In this document: positions 50,526-59,423 of the stretch, piece after piece
How the letters are laid out: each line of letters opens with the position of its first letter
Position numbering within the stretch: position 1 is the first letter of the stretch
Source: JAVZLH01 sp038883475
GTDB taxonomy: Archaea > Thermoproteota > Bathyarchaeia > Bathyarchaeales > Bathycorpusculaceae
NCBI GenBank assembly: GCA_038883475.1
Contig: JAVZMA010000001.1
Span: 62,001 to 126,000, forward strand
Length of the DNA: 64,000 nucleotides
Direction: 5' to 3'
Position numbers and translations under genes: made by a program
Notes under the pieces: model-generated
What the model saw: the letters and a program-made list of their open reading frames with translations, nothing else
Told to the model about the DNA's origin: nothing
Databases searched by the model: none

Positions 50526-51351
50526 AGCTTTTTCAGTTCGCAGATATTTGCGAGGCTTAAAGTTTCCTTTCTGCGCCGGCTGCGGATTATATTTAGTCAG
50601 CGACACTTTTTTGAGGGCTGTTAACGAGCTGGGCTATGAGGATTTAAGCAAATTTGTCTTCTGCAGCGGAATAGGCTGTTCTTCTTGGATTCCTTCGCCG
50701 CATTATTTGGCGGACTCAGTTCACACACTTCACGGGAGAAGTATTCCCGTGGCTACAAGCATAAAACTCATGTGTCCAGACCTTAACGTGGTTGTTTTCG
50801 GCGGAGACGGTGACATTGTCGGAATAGGCTTAAGCCACTTCATCCACGCCGCGAGAAGAAACACCGACATCCTAGTCATAATGGCAAATAACATGATTTA
50901 CGGCATGACTGGCGGACAAGTCGCCCCGACAACACCATTCAAAACGAAAACAACCACTACGCCTTATGGAAGTTTTGAACAGCCCTTAGACGCTGCAAGG
51001 CTTGCAGTTGCGGCTGGAGCCTCCTACAGCGCCCGTTGGACAACAGCCCACCCGCAAAATCTAAAGGAATCAATTAAGAAGGCTTTGCGAATCCGCGGCT
51101 TCAGCTTTATCGAAGTTGTAAGCCAATGTCCAACGGCGTTTGGGAGAAGAGCGGGCTTCAAGGACGTTGGAGAGATGCTTAAATGGTTTAAAGAAAGCGC
51201 TGTTCCGATTGAACAAGTGGAAAAAATGGGTGAGGAAGAACTTGGCAAAAGAATAGTTGTAGGAGAGTTTGTGGAGAAAAAACGCCCAACGCTGGTTGAA
51301 AACGTTTACGCCATGTTAAAGGAGGTGCAAACCCACGCCAAAAAGGGTTGA
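50518..51351 (+). CDS. korB: 2-oxoacid:ferredoxin oxidoreductase, beta subunit
   Basis: This 277-residue subunit binds thiamine pyrophosphate and one 4Fe-4S cluster. Seen are FPFCAGCGLYLVSD and GIGCSSW cysteines, HGRSIPVATSIKL, the TPP motif VFGGDGDIVGIGLSHFIHA and NNMIYGMTGGQVAPTTP, all typical of KorB/VorB. The start is TTG 50518 inside the end of korA, preceded by GGAGGA about 5-7 bases upstream, so the two are translationally coupled. The gamma subunit gene follows. Confidence 0.92.
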   Translation: MSEAFSVRRYLRGLKFPFCAGCGLYLVSDTFLRAVNELGYEDLSKFVFCSGIGCSSWIPSPHYLADSVHTLHGRSIPVATSIKLMCPDLNVVVFGGDGDIVGIGLSHFIHAARRNTDILVIMANNMIYGMTGGQVAPTTPFKTKTTTTPYGSFEQPLDAARLAVAAGASYSARWTTAHPQNLKESIKKALRIRGFSFIEVVSQCPTAFGRRAGFKDVGEMLKWFKESAVPIEQVEKMGEEELGKRIVVGEFVEKKRPTLVENVYAMLKEVQTHAKKG

Positions 51352-51352
51352 A

Positions 51353-51868
51353 GTGCGAATATGCGGTTACGGCGGGCAAGGAGTTGTTTTAGCCGGACAA
51401 ATTTTGGGGAAGGCAGCTGTTTACGATGGAAAGAACGCTCTGCAAACACAGTCTTACGGGGCTGAAGCAAGAGGAAGCCTAGCCAGAAGCGAAGTGATAA
51501 TCTCAGACAGCAAAATAGGCTTTCCAGCCGTTAGAAAATGCGACATTCTAGTGGCTATGAACCAAGAGTCACTAAACAAATTCCTTAAAGACTTGAAAGA
51601 AGATGGAATATTAATCGTTGACAGCACCAACGTTGTAGACATCCCATCAACAAAGGCGAAAATTTTCAAAATTCCAGCAACAGAAATCGCCAAAAAAATG
51701 TTTGGAGAAAGCATATATGCAAACATGGTTATGTTGGGGGCTCTAACGAAAATAACAAAAATAGTCACCGCAAAATCTGTGGAAAAAGCCGTCAAGGAAA
51801 GCGTTCCAGAAAAAACATTGGAAAAGAACTTGAACGCTTATAGAGAAGGGTGTGTTTTGAGGGTATAG
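51353..51868 (+). CDS. korC: 2-oxoacid:ferredoxin oxidoreductase, gamma subunit
   Basis: The 171-residue gamma subunit starts RICGYGGQGVVLAGQILGKAA, the family signature, and contains SYGAEARGSLARSEVIISD. It completes an alpha-beta-gamma complex; no delta (polyferredoxin) subunit gene is present, so electrons probably go to a separate ferredoxin. The start is GTG 51353, 2 bases after the korB stop. Confidence 0.92.
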   Translation: MRICGYGGQGVVLAGQILGKAAVYDGKNALQTQSYGAEARGSLARSEVIISDSKIGFPAVRKCDILVAMNQESLNKFLKDLKEDGILIVDSTNVVDIPSTKAKIFKIPATEIAKKMFGESIYANMVMLGALTKITKIVTAKSVEKAVKESVPEKTLEKNLNAYREGCVLRV

Positions 51869-51873
51869 GTTAG

Positions 51874-51886
51874 AAAAATTTATATT
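51874..51886 (+). promoter_or_regulatory. TATA box for the thermosome gene
   Basis: AAAAATTTATATT lies about 50-60 bases before the TTG start at 51934. The expected transcript start near 51907 gives a leader of about 27 bases that includes GGAGG at 51918-51922. Heat-inducible control is common for this family but cannot be read from the sequence. Confidence 0.5.
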
Positions 51887-51933
51887 GTAATGCTGTTTCT
51901 CTTGTTGACGCATTAAAGGAGGTTGTTAAAGGT

Positions 51934-53574
51934 TTGTCATCACCTGCAACTGGCGGAGTACCAGTTCTAATATTAAAAGAAGGTTCAAGCCGCTCTAGGG
52001 GAAGAGAAGCACAGCACACAAACATAATGGCGGCGAAAATAGTCGCCGAAAGCGTGAAAAGCTCCTTAGGTCCGAAGGGAATGGATAAGATGCTTGTTGA
52101 CAGCTTCGGCGACGTCACAATCACAAGTGACGGACGAACCATACTTGATGAAATGGACATTCAGCATCCGGCCGCAAAAATGATGGTTGAAGTTGCAAAA
52201 ACACAAGACAATGAAGCTGGAGACGGAACAACAACAGCCGTTATAATTTCCGGCGAACTCCTAAGCAAGGCTGAAGAATTAATTGAGAAAAACGTTCATC
52301 CCACAATAATAATTGATGGTTATAAGAAAGCTGCCGAAAAAGCGCTGGAAGTCCTAGAGAAAATCGCGATAAACGCTGGTCAGAACAGTGAAGAATACTT
52401 GAAGAAGGTTGCCATGACTTCTATGGCAAGCAAACTCGTAGCCGAGAACAGAGAATACCTAGCCGACTTAGCTGTCAAAGCTATCCTTGCCGTGGCGGAG
52501 AAGGAAGGCGAAAAATACAAGGTGGATGTGGATGACGTTAAAGTTGAAAAGAAGCCAGGCGAATCTGTCAGGGACACTAAGCTGATTCATGGTATAGTTT
52601 TAGACAAGGAAGTTGTGCATTCTGGAATGCCTAAGCGCGTGGAAAAGGCGAAGATAGCGTTGCTTGACTGCTCCCTAGAAATCGAGAAGACAGAGTTTGA
52701 CGCCAAAATCAATATTGAAAGCCCAGAGCAGATGGAAGCTTTCCTCAAGCAAGAGGAAGGCATGTTGAGGGAAATGGTTGAAAAACTAGCATCTATAGGC
52801 GCGAATGTAGTTCTCTGTCAGAAAGGCATAGACGACATGGCACAACATTTCTTGGCGAGAAAGGGAATAATGGCTGTAAGAAGAATTAAAAAGTCAGACA
52901 TGGAAAAACTTGCAAAAGCCACCGGCGGAAGAGTCGTAACAAACTTGGATGCTATAACGTCAGCTGATTTAGGCTACGCGGAAGTTGTGGAAGAACGCAA
53001 AATAGGCGACGACAAAATGACCTTTGTAGAAGGATGCAAGCACCCCAAAGCCGTCACAATCCTGATAAGAGGCGGGTCAGAGCGCATAGTAGACGAGGCT
53101 GAAAGATCTCTACATGATGCCCTCTGCGTAGTGCGAGATGTTGTAGAAGAGCCAAAAATCCTCGCAGGCGGCGGCGCTCCAGAACTTGAAGTTTCGCGGA
53201 TGCTGAAGAAATACGCGGAAACTCTTCCTGGAAGAGAACAACTTGCAGTAAAAAGTTTTGCAGAAGCCCTCGAGGCTGTTCCCACGACGCTAACTGAGAA
53301 TGCTGGTTTAGATCCGATAGATATACTGTCTGAGCTTAGGGCTAGGCATGAAAAAGGCGAGGTGTGGGCGGGAATAGAGGTTCACGATGGAAAAGTCCAA
53401 GACATGCTTAAGGCTGGGGTCTTCGAACCTCTCGCCGTCAAAAAACAAATAATTAAATCAGCAACTGAAGCCGCTTCGATGATTCTGAAGATTGACGACG
53501 TGATAGCCGCTGGAAAAATGAAAACTCCTCCAATGCCACCAGGTGGTCAACCTCCAGGCGCTGGGGAGTATTAG
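51934..53574 (+). CDS. thsA: Thermosome (group II chaperonin) subunit
   Basis: The 546-residue protein is an archaeal group II chaperonin that folds proteins in an ATP-driven double ring. Motifs are GGVPVLILKEGSSRSRGREA, SSLGPKGMDKMLVDSFGDVT, the ATP-binding QDNEAGDGTTTAVI, and ILAGGGAPELEVSR. The tail ends in PPGGQPPGAGEY, where many thermosomes end in a GGM repeat. The start is TTG 51934; GGAGG lies about 11 bases upstream. The rpoK reading frame begins directly after the stop. Confidence 0.97.
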   Translation: MSSPATGGVPVLILKEGSSRSRGREAQHTNIMAAKIVAESVKSSLGPKGMDKMLVDSFGDVTITSDGRTILDEMDIQHPAAKMMVEVAKTQDNEAGDGTTTAVIISGELLSKAEELIEKNVHPTIIIDGYKKAAEKALEVLEKIAINAGQNSEEYLKKVAMTSMASKLVAENREYLADLAVKAILAVAEKEGEKYKVDVDDVKVEKKPGESVRDTKLIHGIVLDKEVVHSGMPKRVEKAKIALLDCSLEIEKTEFDAKINIESPEQMEAFLKQEEGMLREMVEKLASIGANVVLCQKGIDDMAQHFLARKGIMAVRRIKKSDMEKLAKATGGRVVTNLDAITSADLGYAEVVEERKIGDDKMTFVEGCKHPKAVTILIRGGSERIVDEAERSLHDALCVVRDVVEEPKILAGGGAPELEVSRMLKKYAETLPGREQLAVKSFAEALEAVPTTLTENAGLDPIDILSELRARHEKGEVWAGIEVHDGKVQDMLKAGVFEPLAVKKQIIKSATEAASMILKIDDVIAAGKMKTPPMPPGGQPPGAGEY

Positions 53575-53835
53575 GTTACGCCTGAAGAAGAAAAAATTCT
53601 AATTGGTCCACCGAAAATCACTCGTTTCGAGAAGGCTAGGATAGTGGGGGCTAGGGCTCTTCAAATATCCATGGGCGCGCCCGTGCTCGTTGACGTTTCT
53701 GAAGGGTATTCAAGTCCCATAGATATAGCGTTAAAGGAGTTCGAGAGCGGTATTCTACCAATAACTATAAGGCGCACTTTGCCGGATGGAACATATCAAG
53801 ACATTCCATTAAAATGGCTTCTGAAGGAAAGCTGA
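53575..53835 (+). CDS. rpoK: RNA polymerase subunit K (Rpb6/omega), no canonical start codon
   Basis: From 53575 the frame reads VTPEEEKILIGPPKITRFEK and then ARIVGARALQISMGAPVLVDV, and ends in PITIRRTLPDGTYQDIPLKWLL, the full archaeal RpoK. RpoK helps assemble and stabilise RNA polymerase. The upstream limit is the in-frame thermosome stop TAG at 53572-53574, and no ATG, GTG or TTG occurs until GTG 53644, which would delete the conserved TRFEKAR block. A GGGGAG site at 53563-53568 sits 6 bases before GTT 53575, so initiation at GTT, at ATT 53596 or 53602, or a GTG-to-GTT sequence change are the options. The stop follows KES at 53833-53835. Confidence 0.85.
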   Translation, partial: VTPEEEKILIGPPKITRFEKARIVGARALQISMGAPVLVDVSEGYSSPIDIALKEFESGILPITIRRTLPDGTYQDIPLKWLLKES

Positions 53836-53856
53836 ATTCAGCGGGACATCACCATT

Positions 53857-54333
53857 TTATTTCCTTTTCAAGTTCTCCTTTGCCGCTTCCAGTGTTTTCC
53901 TTATTCTTGTCCAGTGGGCGCCTTGCCAATAAACTTGTCCACACTTTGAGCATTCCCAAAAATCGTTGTAGTAACTGAAGGTGCTTTTTTCAACTTTATC
54001 CCTCACATTGTCTTTTGACACTGGTTTGACTCTGGCGTTGCATTTTGGGCATCTGGATGTTGTCATGTCTATGTCAAGTTTGATGTTAAATCGTTTTGCC
54101 AGTTCAGCCAACCGCTCCTCTTCTGTTGCGCCGTTTAAGTAGAAGGCGTCAACTCCCTTTGCCGTTGCCTGTTGGTAAAGCTCCAAATCCCTAGTAAGCA
54201 GAACCCGCCGCTCTTTTTTGGCTATTGCAATTAGTTGTGCATCATCCAGTTTATTCGAGTATTTCACGTTGTGTCCCAGCATTCTAAGCCATCTTGTCAG
54301 TTTTCCAAGCATTCCATCAGCAATAAACTTCAA
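53857..54333 (-). CDS. Mut7-C RNase-domain protein
   Basis: The 158-residue protein matches the Mut7-C family (formerly DUF82), a PIN-like RNase domain with a C-terminal zinc ribbon. It begins MKFIADGMLGKLTRWLRMLG, has LLTRDLELY in the middle, and ends with CPKCNARV and ECSKCGQVYWQGAHW. The acidic residues (Asp6, and those around LDDAQL and TRDLEL) fit a PIN-type active site. The start is TTG 54333, overlapping the dihydroorotase stop by four bases; GAGGGA lies upstream. RNA targets are unknown. Confidence 0.88.
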   Translation of the reverse strand: MKFIADGMLGKLTRWLRMLGHNVKYSNKLDDAQLIAIAKKERRVLLTRDLELYQQATAKGVDAFYLNGATEEERLAELAKRFNIKLDIDMTTSRCPKCNARVKPVSKDNVRDKVEKSTFSYYNDFWECSKCGQVYWQGAHWTRIRKTLEAAKENLKRK

Positions 54334-55673
54334 CTGGTCTTCCCTCGCATTATTTTTCCGCTTCCAGCCTCAGCCACAACTTCATCTTCATCCACAACTA
54401 GCTTGCCATTAACAAAGGTTTTTACGGGTTTACCCTCAACGTTCCATCCGTCAAAGGGAGAATACTTCGCCTTTGAATGGAATTTTGAAGAGTCTATTTT
54501 AAAACTTCTCTTCAAATCCACAACCACAAGGTCAGCGTCATTCCCAATTTCAATGTAGCCCTTGCCTTTTAACTTGAAAATCTCGGCGGGTTTTTCCGCC
54601 AACAGACTGATCAAGTTAGCTATTGAAAGTTTTCTATTTTTAACCATCGTCAACATAAGGGGAAGCATTGTTTCCAGTCCTGGTATGCCAACTTTAACAT
54701 CCCAGACGTTTTTCGCCTTCTTCTCTTCTAATGTGTGGGGTGCGTGGTCTGAACCTAAAGTGTCAATACAACCGTTTAAGATGCCCTTCCAAAGCGCCTC
54801 AGAATGATGTTTCTCCCTAACAGGCGGTGTGGTCAGCGCCAAGGTTCCCAATTTTTTCAAGTCATAGGCTGTCAATAGGAGATGGTGGGGTGTCGCCTCA
54901 CAAGTTATTGGCATGTCAAAGTTTTTCTCTGCAACTATTGCATTCAAACCTTTATCGGTGCTTATATGGCAGAAATGTAGATGTGTGCCAGCGCGTTTAG
55001 CGATGGTTAATAGGTGTTCAACGGCTTTTACTTCAACCTCTTCAGAATGCGCTTTGAGAAAGGCTTCAATGTCGTTGCGGCGTGAACCTTCAAGTTCACT
55101 TCTTGCCTTTTCCAACAAAGCCTTGTCTTCAGCGTGAACAGCCACCGGCACCTTTAATTTGCTAACAATTTCGAATGCCCTTTGCAACGCGTCATCATCG
55201 TCAATGTTTAAGCCGCCGACCTGCTCTGCCATAAAAAGCTTAAACGCCACAGCCCCCTCAGTCACTATTTCCCTTATCTCCTTCATGTTTTTGGGAAATT
55301 CGGAGAAAAAGCCAACATTAACCAAAATTTTTCTTTCAGCAATTTTCATCCGATTCTTTAGGGTTTTAGCGCTCATCGTTACAGGGTTGTTGTTTGGCAT
55401 ATCTAAAACAGTTGTTACTCCGCCAGCTGCGGCTGCGGCGGTTCCAGTGTAAAAGTCTTCTTTGTAGGCTTTTCCCTCATCTCTAAGATGCACGTGAGCA
55501 TCTATTAAACCTGGTAAAACTAAAAGACCTTTCAAATCTACTTTTGACTCTGCTTTTGGCATATTCGCTTCTTTGCCTATCTTGAAAATTTTGCCTTTAT
55601 CGATTGCGATGCTGCACTCCACTATTTCCTTGTTCACGTAAACTTTCGCGTTGTTTAGGATTAAGTCAACCAA
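54330..55673 (-). CDS. pyrC: Dihydroorotase
   Basis: The 447-residue amidohydrolase cyclises carbamoyl-aspartate to dihydroorotate in pyrimidine synthesis. Metal ligands are in LIDAHVHLRDEGK, the probable carboxylated lysine in VAFKLFMAE, VAVHAED, FCHIST and the Asp in GSDHAPHTLEEK. Allantoinase and hydantoinase are alternatives, but the HLRDEGKAYKEDFYTGT block is of dihydroorotase type. The start is TTG 55673. It lies 54 bases downstream of three CBS-domain genes on the same strand and overlaps the Mut7-C gene. Confidence 0.9.
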   Translation of the reverse strand: MVDLILNNAKVYVNKEIVECSIAIDKGKIFKIGKEANMPKAESKVDLKGLLVLPGLIDAHVHLRDEGKAYKEDFYTGTAAAAAGGVTTVLDMPNNNPVTMSAKTLKNRMKIAERKILVNVGFFSEFPKNMKEIREIVTEGAVAFKLFMAEQVGGLNIDDDDALQRAFEIVSKLKVPVAVHAEDKALLEKARSELEGSRRNDIEAFLKAHSEEVEVKAVEHLLTIAKRAGTHLHFCHISTDKGLNAIVAEKNFDMPITCEATPHHLLLTAYDLKKLGTLALTTPPVREKHHSEALWKGILNGCIDTLGSDHAPHTLEEKKAKNVWDVKVGIPGLETMLPLMLTMVKNRKLSIANLISLLAEKPAEIFKLKGKGYIEIGNDADLVVVDLKRSFKIDSSKFHSKAKYSPFDGWNVEGKPVKTFVNGKLVVDEDEVVAEAGSGKIMRGKTS

Positions 55674-55727
55674 GTTTGCCGCGCTCTATCCGCCTAGATA
55701 ATTGTAAATAAGCGTTATGTTAAAAGC

Positions 55728-56636
55728 CTATTCTATTATTTTGAAGAAGTCCCTTTCTGTCAGTATGCCGACAAGTCTATCATTCTCCACAACAGGCAAT
55801 GCTCCAATGTTTTTGTCCCGCATAATTTTTGCTGCTTGACCAACATCCGCGTTTGGTTCAATTGTTGAAACTTCCTTTGTTGCTACTTCAACTGCTGGTG
55901 TGTTCAAAACTTGCGTTATGGTTCCAGATCTTAAATATTCAAAGACCTTGCCCGAACCGAAAAATCGTATGATGTCCATGGTTGTGATTATGCCTACGAG
56001 TTTGTCGTCTGAAATTATCGGTAATCTTCTAAATCCCTGCGTCACCATGGTTTTTTCAGCTTCAAAAATTGTTGTTTTGAATAGGGCTGTAACAACTTTT
56101 TTCGACATTACGTCAGCAACTTTTACTCCGCTTATTTTGTCGGCAAATAAACTTGCGATGTCCCTTTCCGTGATTATCGCTTTCACACGATTTTCTTCGT
56201 CAACTATTGGCAAGCCCCCGAGGTTTCTCTCCTTCATAAGCCCGATTGCATCGCCAATTTTTGCAGTTGCTTTCACAGCGAAAACATCTTTCGTCATTAT
56301 CAGTTTTATAGGCTCATTTATCGCTTTGAAAAAGTTTCCGCCAAACCTCTGTTGAACAAGTTCAAACCTTCTTCCACCGCCAAGATAATCCACAATATCA
56401 GTGGCTGTCACAATTCCCTCTAAGGCTTTTGTTCCGGGATTGGCTATTGGTATGCGGCGAAATCCTTCCCTAGCCATTATCTTAACCGAGTCATAAATTG
56501 GTGTCGTGGAAGCCATTGTGACAACAGGGCTTTTTGCAACTTGAAGGATTTCCCTTTCGCGTTTTCTTGGAGGCTGTGTTCTTAAATGCTGTGCTCCTTT
56601 ATCCTTCAAATACCTTCTGAAGGTTTCTTTGCTCAA
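55728..56636 (-). CDS. Four-CBS-domain protein
   Basis: The 302-residue protein consists of four CBS motifs in two Bateman modules: PVVTMASTTPIYDSVKIMARE, LIMTKDVFAVKATAKIGDAIG, VVTALFKTTIFEAEKTMVTQG and ATKEVSTIEPNADVGQAAK, each closing with an IxTxxD or ITERD pattern. Such proteins sense adenine nucleotides, SAM or similar ligands. No catalytic or DNA-binding domain is fused. The start is TTG 56636, following GGAG. It is the third of three consecutive CBS genes (12-base gap to the next). Confidence 0.9.
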   Translation of the reverse strand: MSKETFRRYLKDKGAQHLRTQPPRKREREILQVAKSPVVTMASTTPIYDSVKIMAREGFRRIPIANPGTKALEGIVTATDIVDYLGGGRRFELVQQRFGGNFFKAINEPIKLIMTKDVFAVKATAKIGDAIGLMKERNLGGLPIVDEENRVKAIITERDIASLFADKISGVKVADVMSKKVVTALFKTTIFEAEKTMVTQGFRRLPIISDDKLVGIITTMDIIRFFGSGKVFEYLRSGTITQVLNTPAVEVATKEVSTIEPNADVGQAAKIMRDKNIGALPVVENDRLVGILTERDFFKIIE

Positions 56637-56648
56637 CTGGCTCCACTC

Positions 56649-57434
56649 CTATTTTACAACAAGCCTTACAACATCTTCACGGTCAACTATGCCGATTAAA
56701 TTGCCATCTTCATCCACCACTGGAACTCTTCCAATGTTTTTTGAAACCATGATTTTAGCGACTCTAATAGCCTTTATTTGGGGTTTGACTGCTATAACTT
56801 GGGTTTTCATCACCGAAGAAATTTTTGAAGCTGCCCTAAAACGTCCCTTCGCCGACTCAAATGTTGGCAATAGGGCTCCCTTGTCAAGGAGGTCTTTCTG
56901 CGTGACTATGCCCACCAGCTTATCTCTTTTTACCACGGGCAGTCCAGCCAAGGATTTGTCTTGCATTAAGCGCCAAACGTTGTCGATTTCGTCTTCCGGA
57001 GAGCACACTAAAACATTTCCAGACATTATGTGCGAAACTTCCTTGGCAAGCTTTTCAGGGCTTGCCCTAATTATGGCATCAATGAAGTTTTCCAGCCCAA
57101 AAACTCCAGTGTAAACCTTTGCTTGAGCCGAGTTTACAACTGGAACCTGCCATTCATCCAAGCTTATCATTGTTTTAACAGCCGAAGTTGCATCATCATC
57201 GATTGAGGCGACAAATTTCGGGTTCACCATTATGCCCTTAACTTTTATTGGTGAGACAGAGGACGAAATAATCATAACAGTTCCACGGGAAACCACGCCC
57301 AACAACTTTTTATCTTCATCAACAACTGGAAGGATTCTTAAAGAAAAATCTCGTATGACCGCGCGGGCTTTGGTTGCAAGCTCATCCCCATAAATAAATG
57401 GGTGTTTTTCATCCATAATTTCTTTAACACGCAA
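56649..57434 (-). CDS. Four-CBS-domain protein
   Basis: The 261-residue protein also has four CBS motifs: a first near residues 1-55 (LRILPVVDEDKKLLGVVSRG), a second around 65-125 (a DEWQVPVV block), a third around 130-185 (LAGLPVVKRDKLVGIVTQKDL) and a fourth at the C-terminus (GRVPVVDEDGNLIGIVDRED). The start is TTG 57434. It is 10 bases from the zinc-ribbon CBS gene upstream and 12 from the CBS gene downstream, so the three form one operon. Confidence 0.88.
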   Translation of the reverse strand: MRVKEIMDEKHPFIYGDELATKARAVIRDFSLRILPVVDEDKKLLGVVSRGTVMIISSSVSPIKVKGIMVNPKFVASIDDDATSAVKTMISLDEWQVPVVNSAQAKVYTGVFGLENFIDAIIRASPEKLAKEVSHIMSGNVLVCSPEDEIDNVWRLMQDKSLAGLPVVKRDKLVGIVTQKDLLDKGALLPTFESAKGRFRAASKISSVMKTQVIAVKPQIKAIRVAKIMVSKNIGRVPVVDEDGNLIGIVDREDVVRLVVK

Positions 57435-57444
57435 AAAATCGCCT

Positions 57445-58029
57445 CTACTCTTCTTCCTCTAACTCAGCCTTGCAGTCTTCACAGAGGAATTCTCCATCAA
57501 CTTCGCTAAGGTTGTCAGACCATCCTCCACATCGATCACAATACCCTGCGAGAGGCGATGATTCTTCTGACGCTTCTTGCGCTCTGTTTTCTCCCTCTAT
57601 AAGCGCGCGTTCTTGAATGGTTTCGATGAGTTCTGGAACGACGGCTAAAATGTCCTTGCTTGAGAGCAACCCAACAAGTTGCCCCTTGTAAACAACGCCT
57701 AACCTTCTAATGTTTAATCTGCTCATTCTCCTCGCTGCTTCATGTATTGTTGCGTCTGGTTCAATCGTGATTAGGGGAGAAGTCATGACTTCGCCCGCTT
57801 TGATGGAGCTTGGCGTTGCGTTCTTCGCTAAAACTCTTACAACGAGGTCTCTTTCTGTGATTATTCCAATGGGCTTTCCCTCCTTGCTTGTAACTATTAT
57901 GCATCCTAAGCCTTGTTTATCCATGAGCTCCGCCACCTCGTTTACTGGCGCATCTTCCTCTATAGTTACAACTGGGCTGCTCATCACGTCCTTAACCAGC
58001 ATCCTCGCTCTTAACCCGATCTCTGACAT
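57445..58029 (-). CDS. Two-CBS-domain protein with C-terminal zinc ribbon
   Basis: The 194-residue protein has one Bateman module (VKDVMSSPVVTIEEDAPVNE and AGEVMTSPLITIEPDATIHE) and a C-terminal zinc ribbon with CDRCGG near residue 160 and CEDCKAE near 180. CBS-zinc-ribbon fusions occur in archaea and may bind nucleic acid or partner proteins in response to nucleotides. It starts at ATG 58029 and leads the three-gene CBS run that continues to pyrC. Confidence 0.88.
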   Translation of the reverse strand: MSEIGLRARMLVKDVMSSPVVTIEEDAPVNEVAELMDKQGLGCIIVTSKEGKPIGIITERDLVVRVLAKNATPSSIKAGEVMTSPLITIEPDATIHEAARRMSRLNIRRLGVVYKGQLVGLLSSKDILAVVPELIETIQERALIEGENRAQEASEESSPLAGYCDRCGGWSDNLSEVDGEFLCEDCKAELEEEE

Positions 58030-58199
58030 TTTTCCGCCCTTAAACCGCGTTTTTCATTGAAACAGTGCTCATTCAACTCAAAATAAAAAGCTCACATTTA
58101 AAACTTGTTATGTTTCGTGGAACTACAATAACTTCTTCTGGTAGAGTTTATTAGCATGTAATGGCTAATGCATGTAGTTTTAATGTGGAGGAAACCTAA

Positions 58200-59090
58200 A
58201 TGTTAAAGGCAAATGTTGACAAATTAGTGAAGCTTTCGGTGGTCGGTGAGGTGGCTAGCCCCATTTTCGGACGGGGAGTATACAACATTTCAGCAGAAGG
58301 TGTTCCAATGGTTTTGCCGGGAGTTGGAGGAATAACCTACAATGTTAGGGTTGGCGACCCCGCATGCGGATGGGAAGCAGACCATGTTGAGCCTGGCGTA
58401 AGCATTGAAAACAAGGAGAACGACCCGCGTTTTGGACAGAGTGCAAACACGGCGTTAAATGTGCTTTCATGTGTTGGAAACGAGGCTGTTGTGGTTTCCG
58501 GAGACGCCAAAGGGGCAAAAGGGGTTGTAACTGGAAAGCATGGTGGAATAGAACATGTTCTTGTGGATTTTCAGCCAGAGGTTTTGGACAAGCTTATGCT
58601 TGGCGACAAAATTCTTGTCAAAGCGTTTGGAGTCGGTTTGAAACTTTTAGATTTCCCAGAAATAAAAGTCATGAACATTGACCCGTGTTTTCTCGAAGCC
58701 CTGAACCCGAAACCCAAAAAAGACAAACTTGAAATTCCAGTCACTCATGTTGTTCCCGCCTCCATCATGGGTTCTGGACTGGGCTCAAACACTTCCCATT
58801 CGGGCGACTACGACATCCAACTTTTTGATGAAAACACAAGAAGACAGTACGGGCTTGACGATTTAAGGCTCGGCGATTTAGTGGCAATTTTGGACGCCGA
58901 CAACTCTTACGGAAGAATTTATAGGCAAGGCGCGGTGTCCATTGGCATAGTTGTGCATACAAACTGCGTAACGTCAGGCCATGGACCAGGCGTCACAACC
59001 CTTTTCACATCTCCCACGGGAAAAATCATTCCAAGAATCGACGAGAAAGCCAACATCGCTTCGCTTCTAAAATTAAGGACAGATATATAA
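58200..59090 (+). CDS. DUF4438 protein
   Basis: The 296-residue protein matches the DUF4438 family (Thermotoga TM1086-like). Blocks seen are GVPMVLPGVGGITYNVRVGD, VVSGDAKGAKGVVTGKHGG, VTHVVPASIMGSGLGSN and HTNCVTSGHGPGVTTLFTS. The function is not established. ATG 58200 follows GGAGGAAA. It is divergent from the CBS operon across 170 bases that contain two GCATGTA copies near 58160-58180 but no clear regulatory element. Confidence 0.8.
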   Translation: MLKANVDKLVKLSVVGEVASPIFGRGVYNISAEGVPMVLPGVGGITYNVRVGDPACGWEADHVEPGVSIENKENDPRFGQSANTALNVLSCVGNEAVVVSGDAKGAKGVVTGKHGGIEHVLVDFQPEVLDKLMLGDKILVKAFGVGLKLLDFPEIKVMNIDPCFLEALNPKPKKDKLEIPVTHVVPASIMGSGLGSNTSHSGDYDIQLFDENTRRQYGLDDLRLGDLVAILDADNSYGRIYRQGAVSIGIVVHTNCVTSGHGPGVTTLFTSPTGKIIPRIDEKANIASLLKLRTDI

Positions 59091-59132
59091 GGTGGATAGT
59101 GCGCAATATCTGTGACAGAAAGGTGCATATTT

Positions 59133-59423
59133 ATGCCATATAAAAGGAAAAGCCGCGGAAGGTCAAAGGGCGGTAAAGGAAAAAGCGGATTCGTTCAGTG
59201 CGCAAACTGCGGGGAACTGGTGCCGCGGGACAAAGCCAAAAAGGTTACTAGAAGATTTTCTCTGGTTGACCCAGCATTGGCTAAGGAACTTCGCCAAAAG
59301 GGCACGTTTATCTCTGCTCCAGTGGACACGAAGTATTACTGTGTTTCGTGCGCTGTGCATTACGGCATCGTAAAAGTTAGGGCTAAGGATGAGCGTCGCC
59401 TACGCATCAGAAGAAGGTTCTAG
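59133..59423 (+). CDS. rps26e: Ribosomal protein S26e
   Basis: The 96-residue protein is basic, starts MPYKRKSRGRSKGGKGK and has the zinc-binding cysteines VQCANCGE and YYCVSCAVHYGIVKVRA, as in S26e. S26e is found in eukaryotes and the TACK/Asgard archaea. ATG 59133 is chosen for the family N-terminus and AAGGTG upstream; an in-frame ATG/GTG region reaches back to 59112. The 3' end overlaps the convergent phosphatidyltransferase gene by 24 bases. Confidence 0.93.
   Translation: MPYKRKSRGRSKGGKGKSGFVQCANCGELVPRDKAKKVTRRFSLVDPALAKELRQKGTFISAPVDTKYYCVSCAVHYGIVKVRAKDERRLRIRRRF

Noticed and set aside
53644..53835. GTG 53644 as the rpoK start
   Set aside because: It would remove the conserved TRFEKARI region needed in every RpoK.
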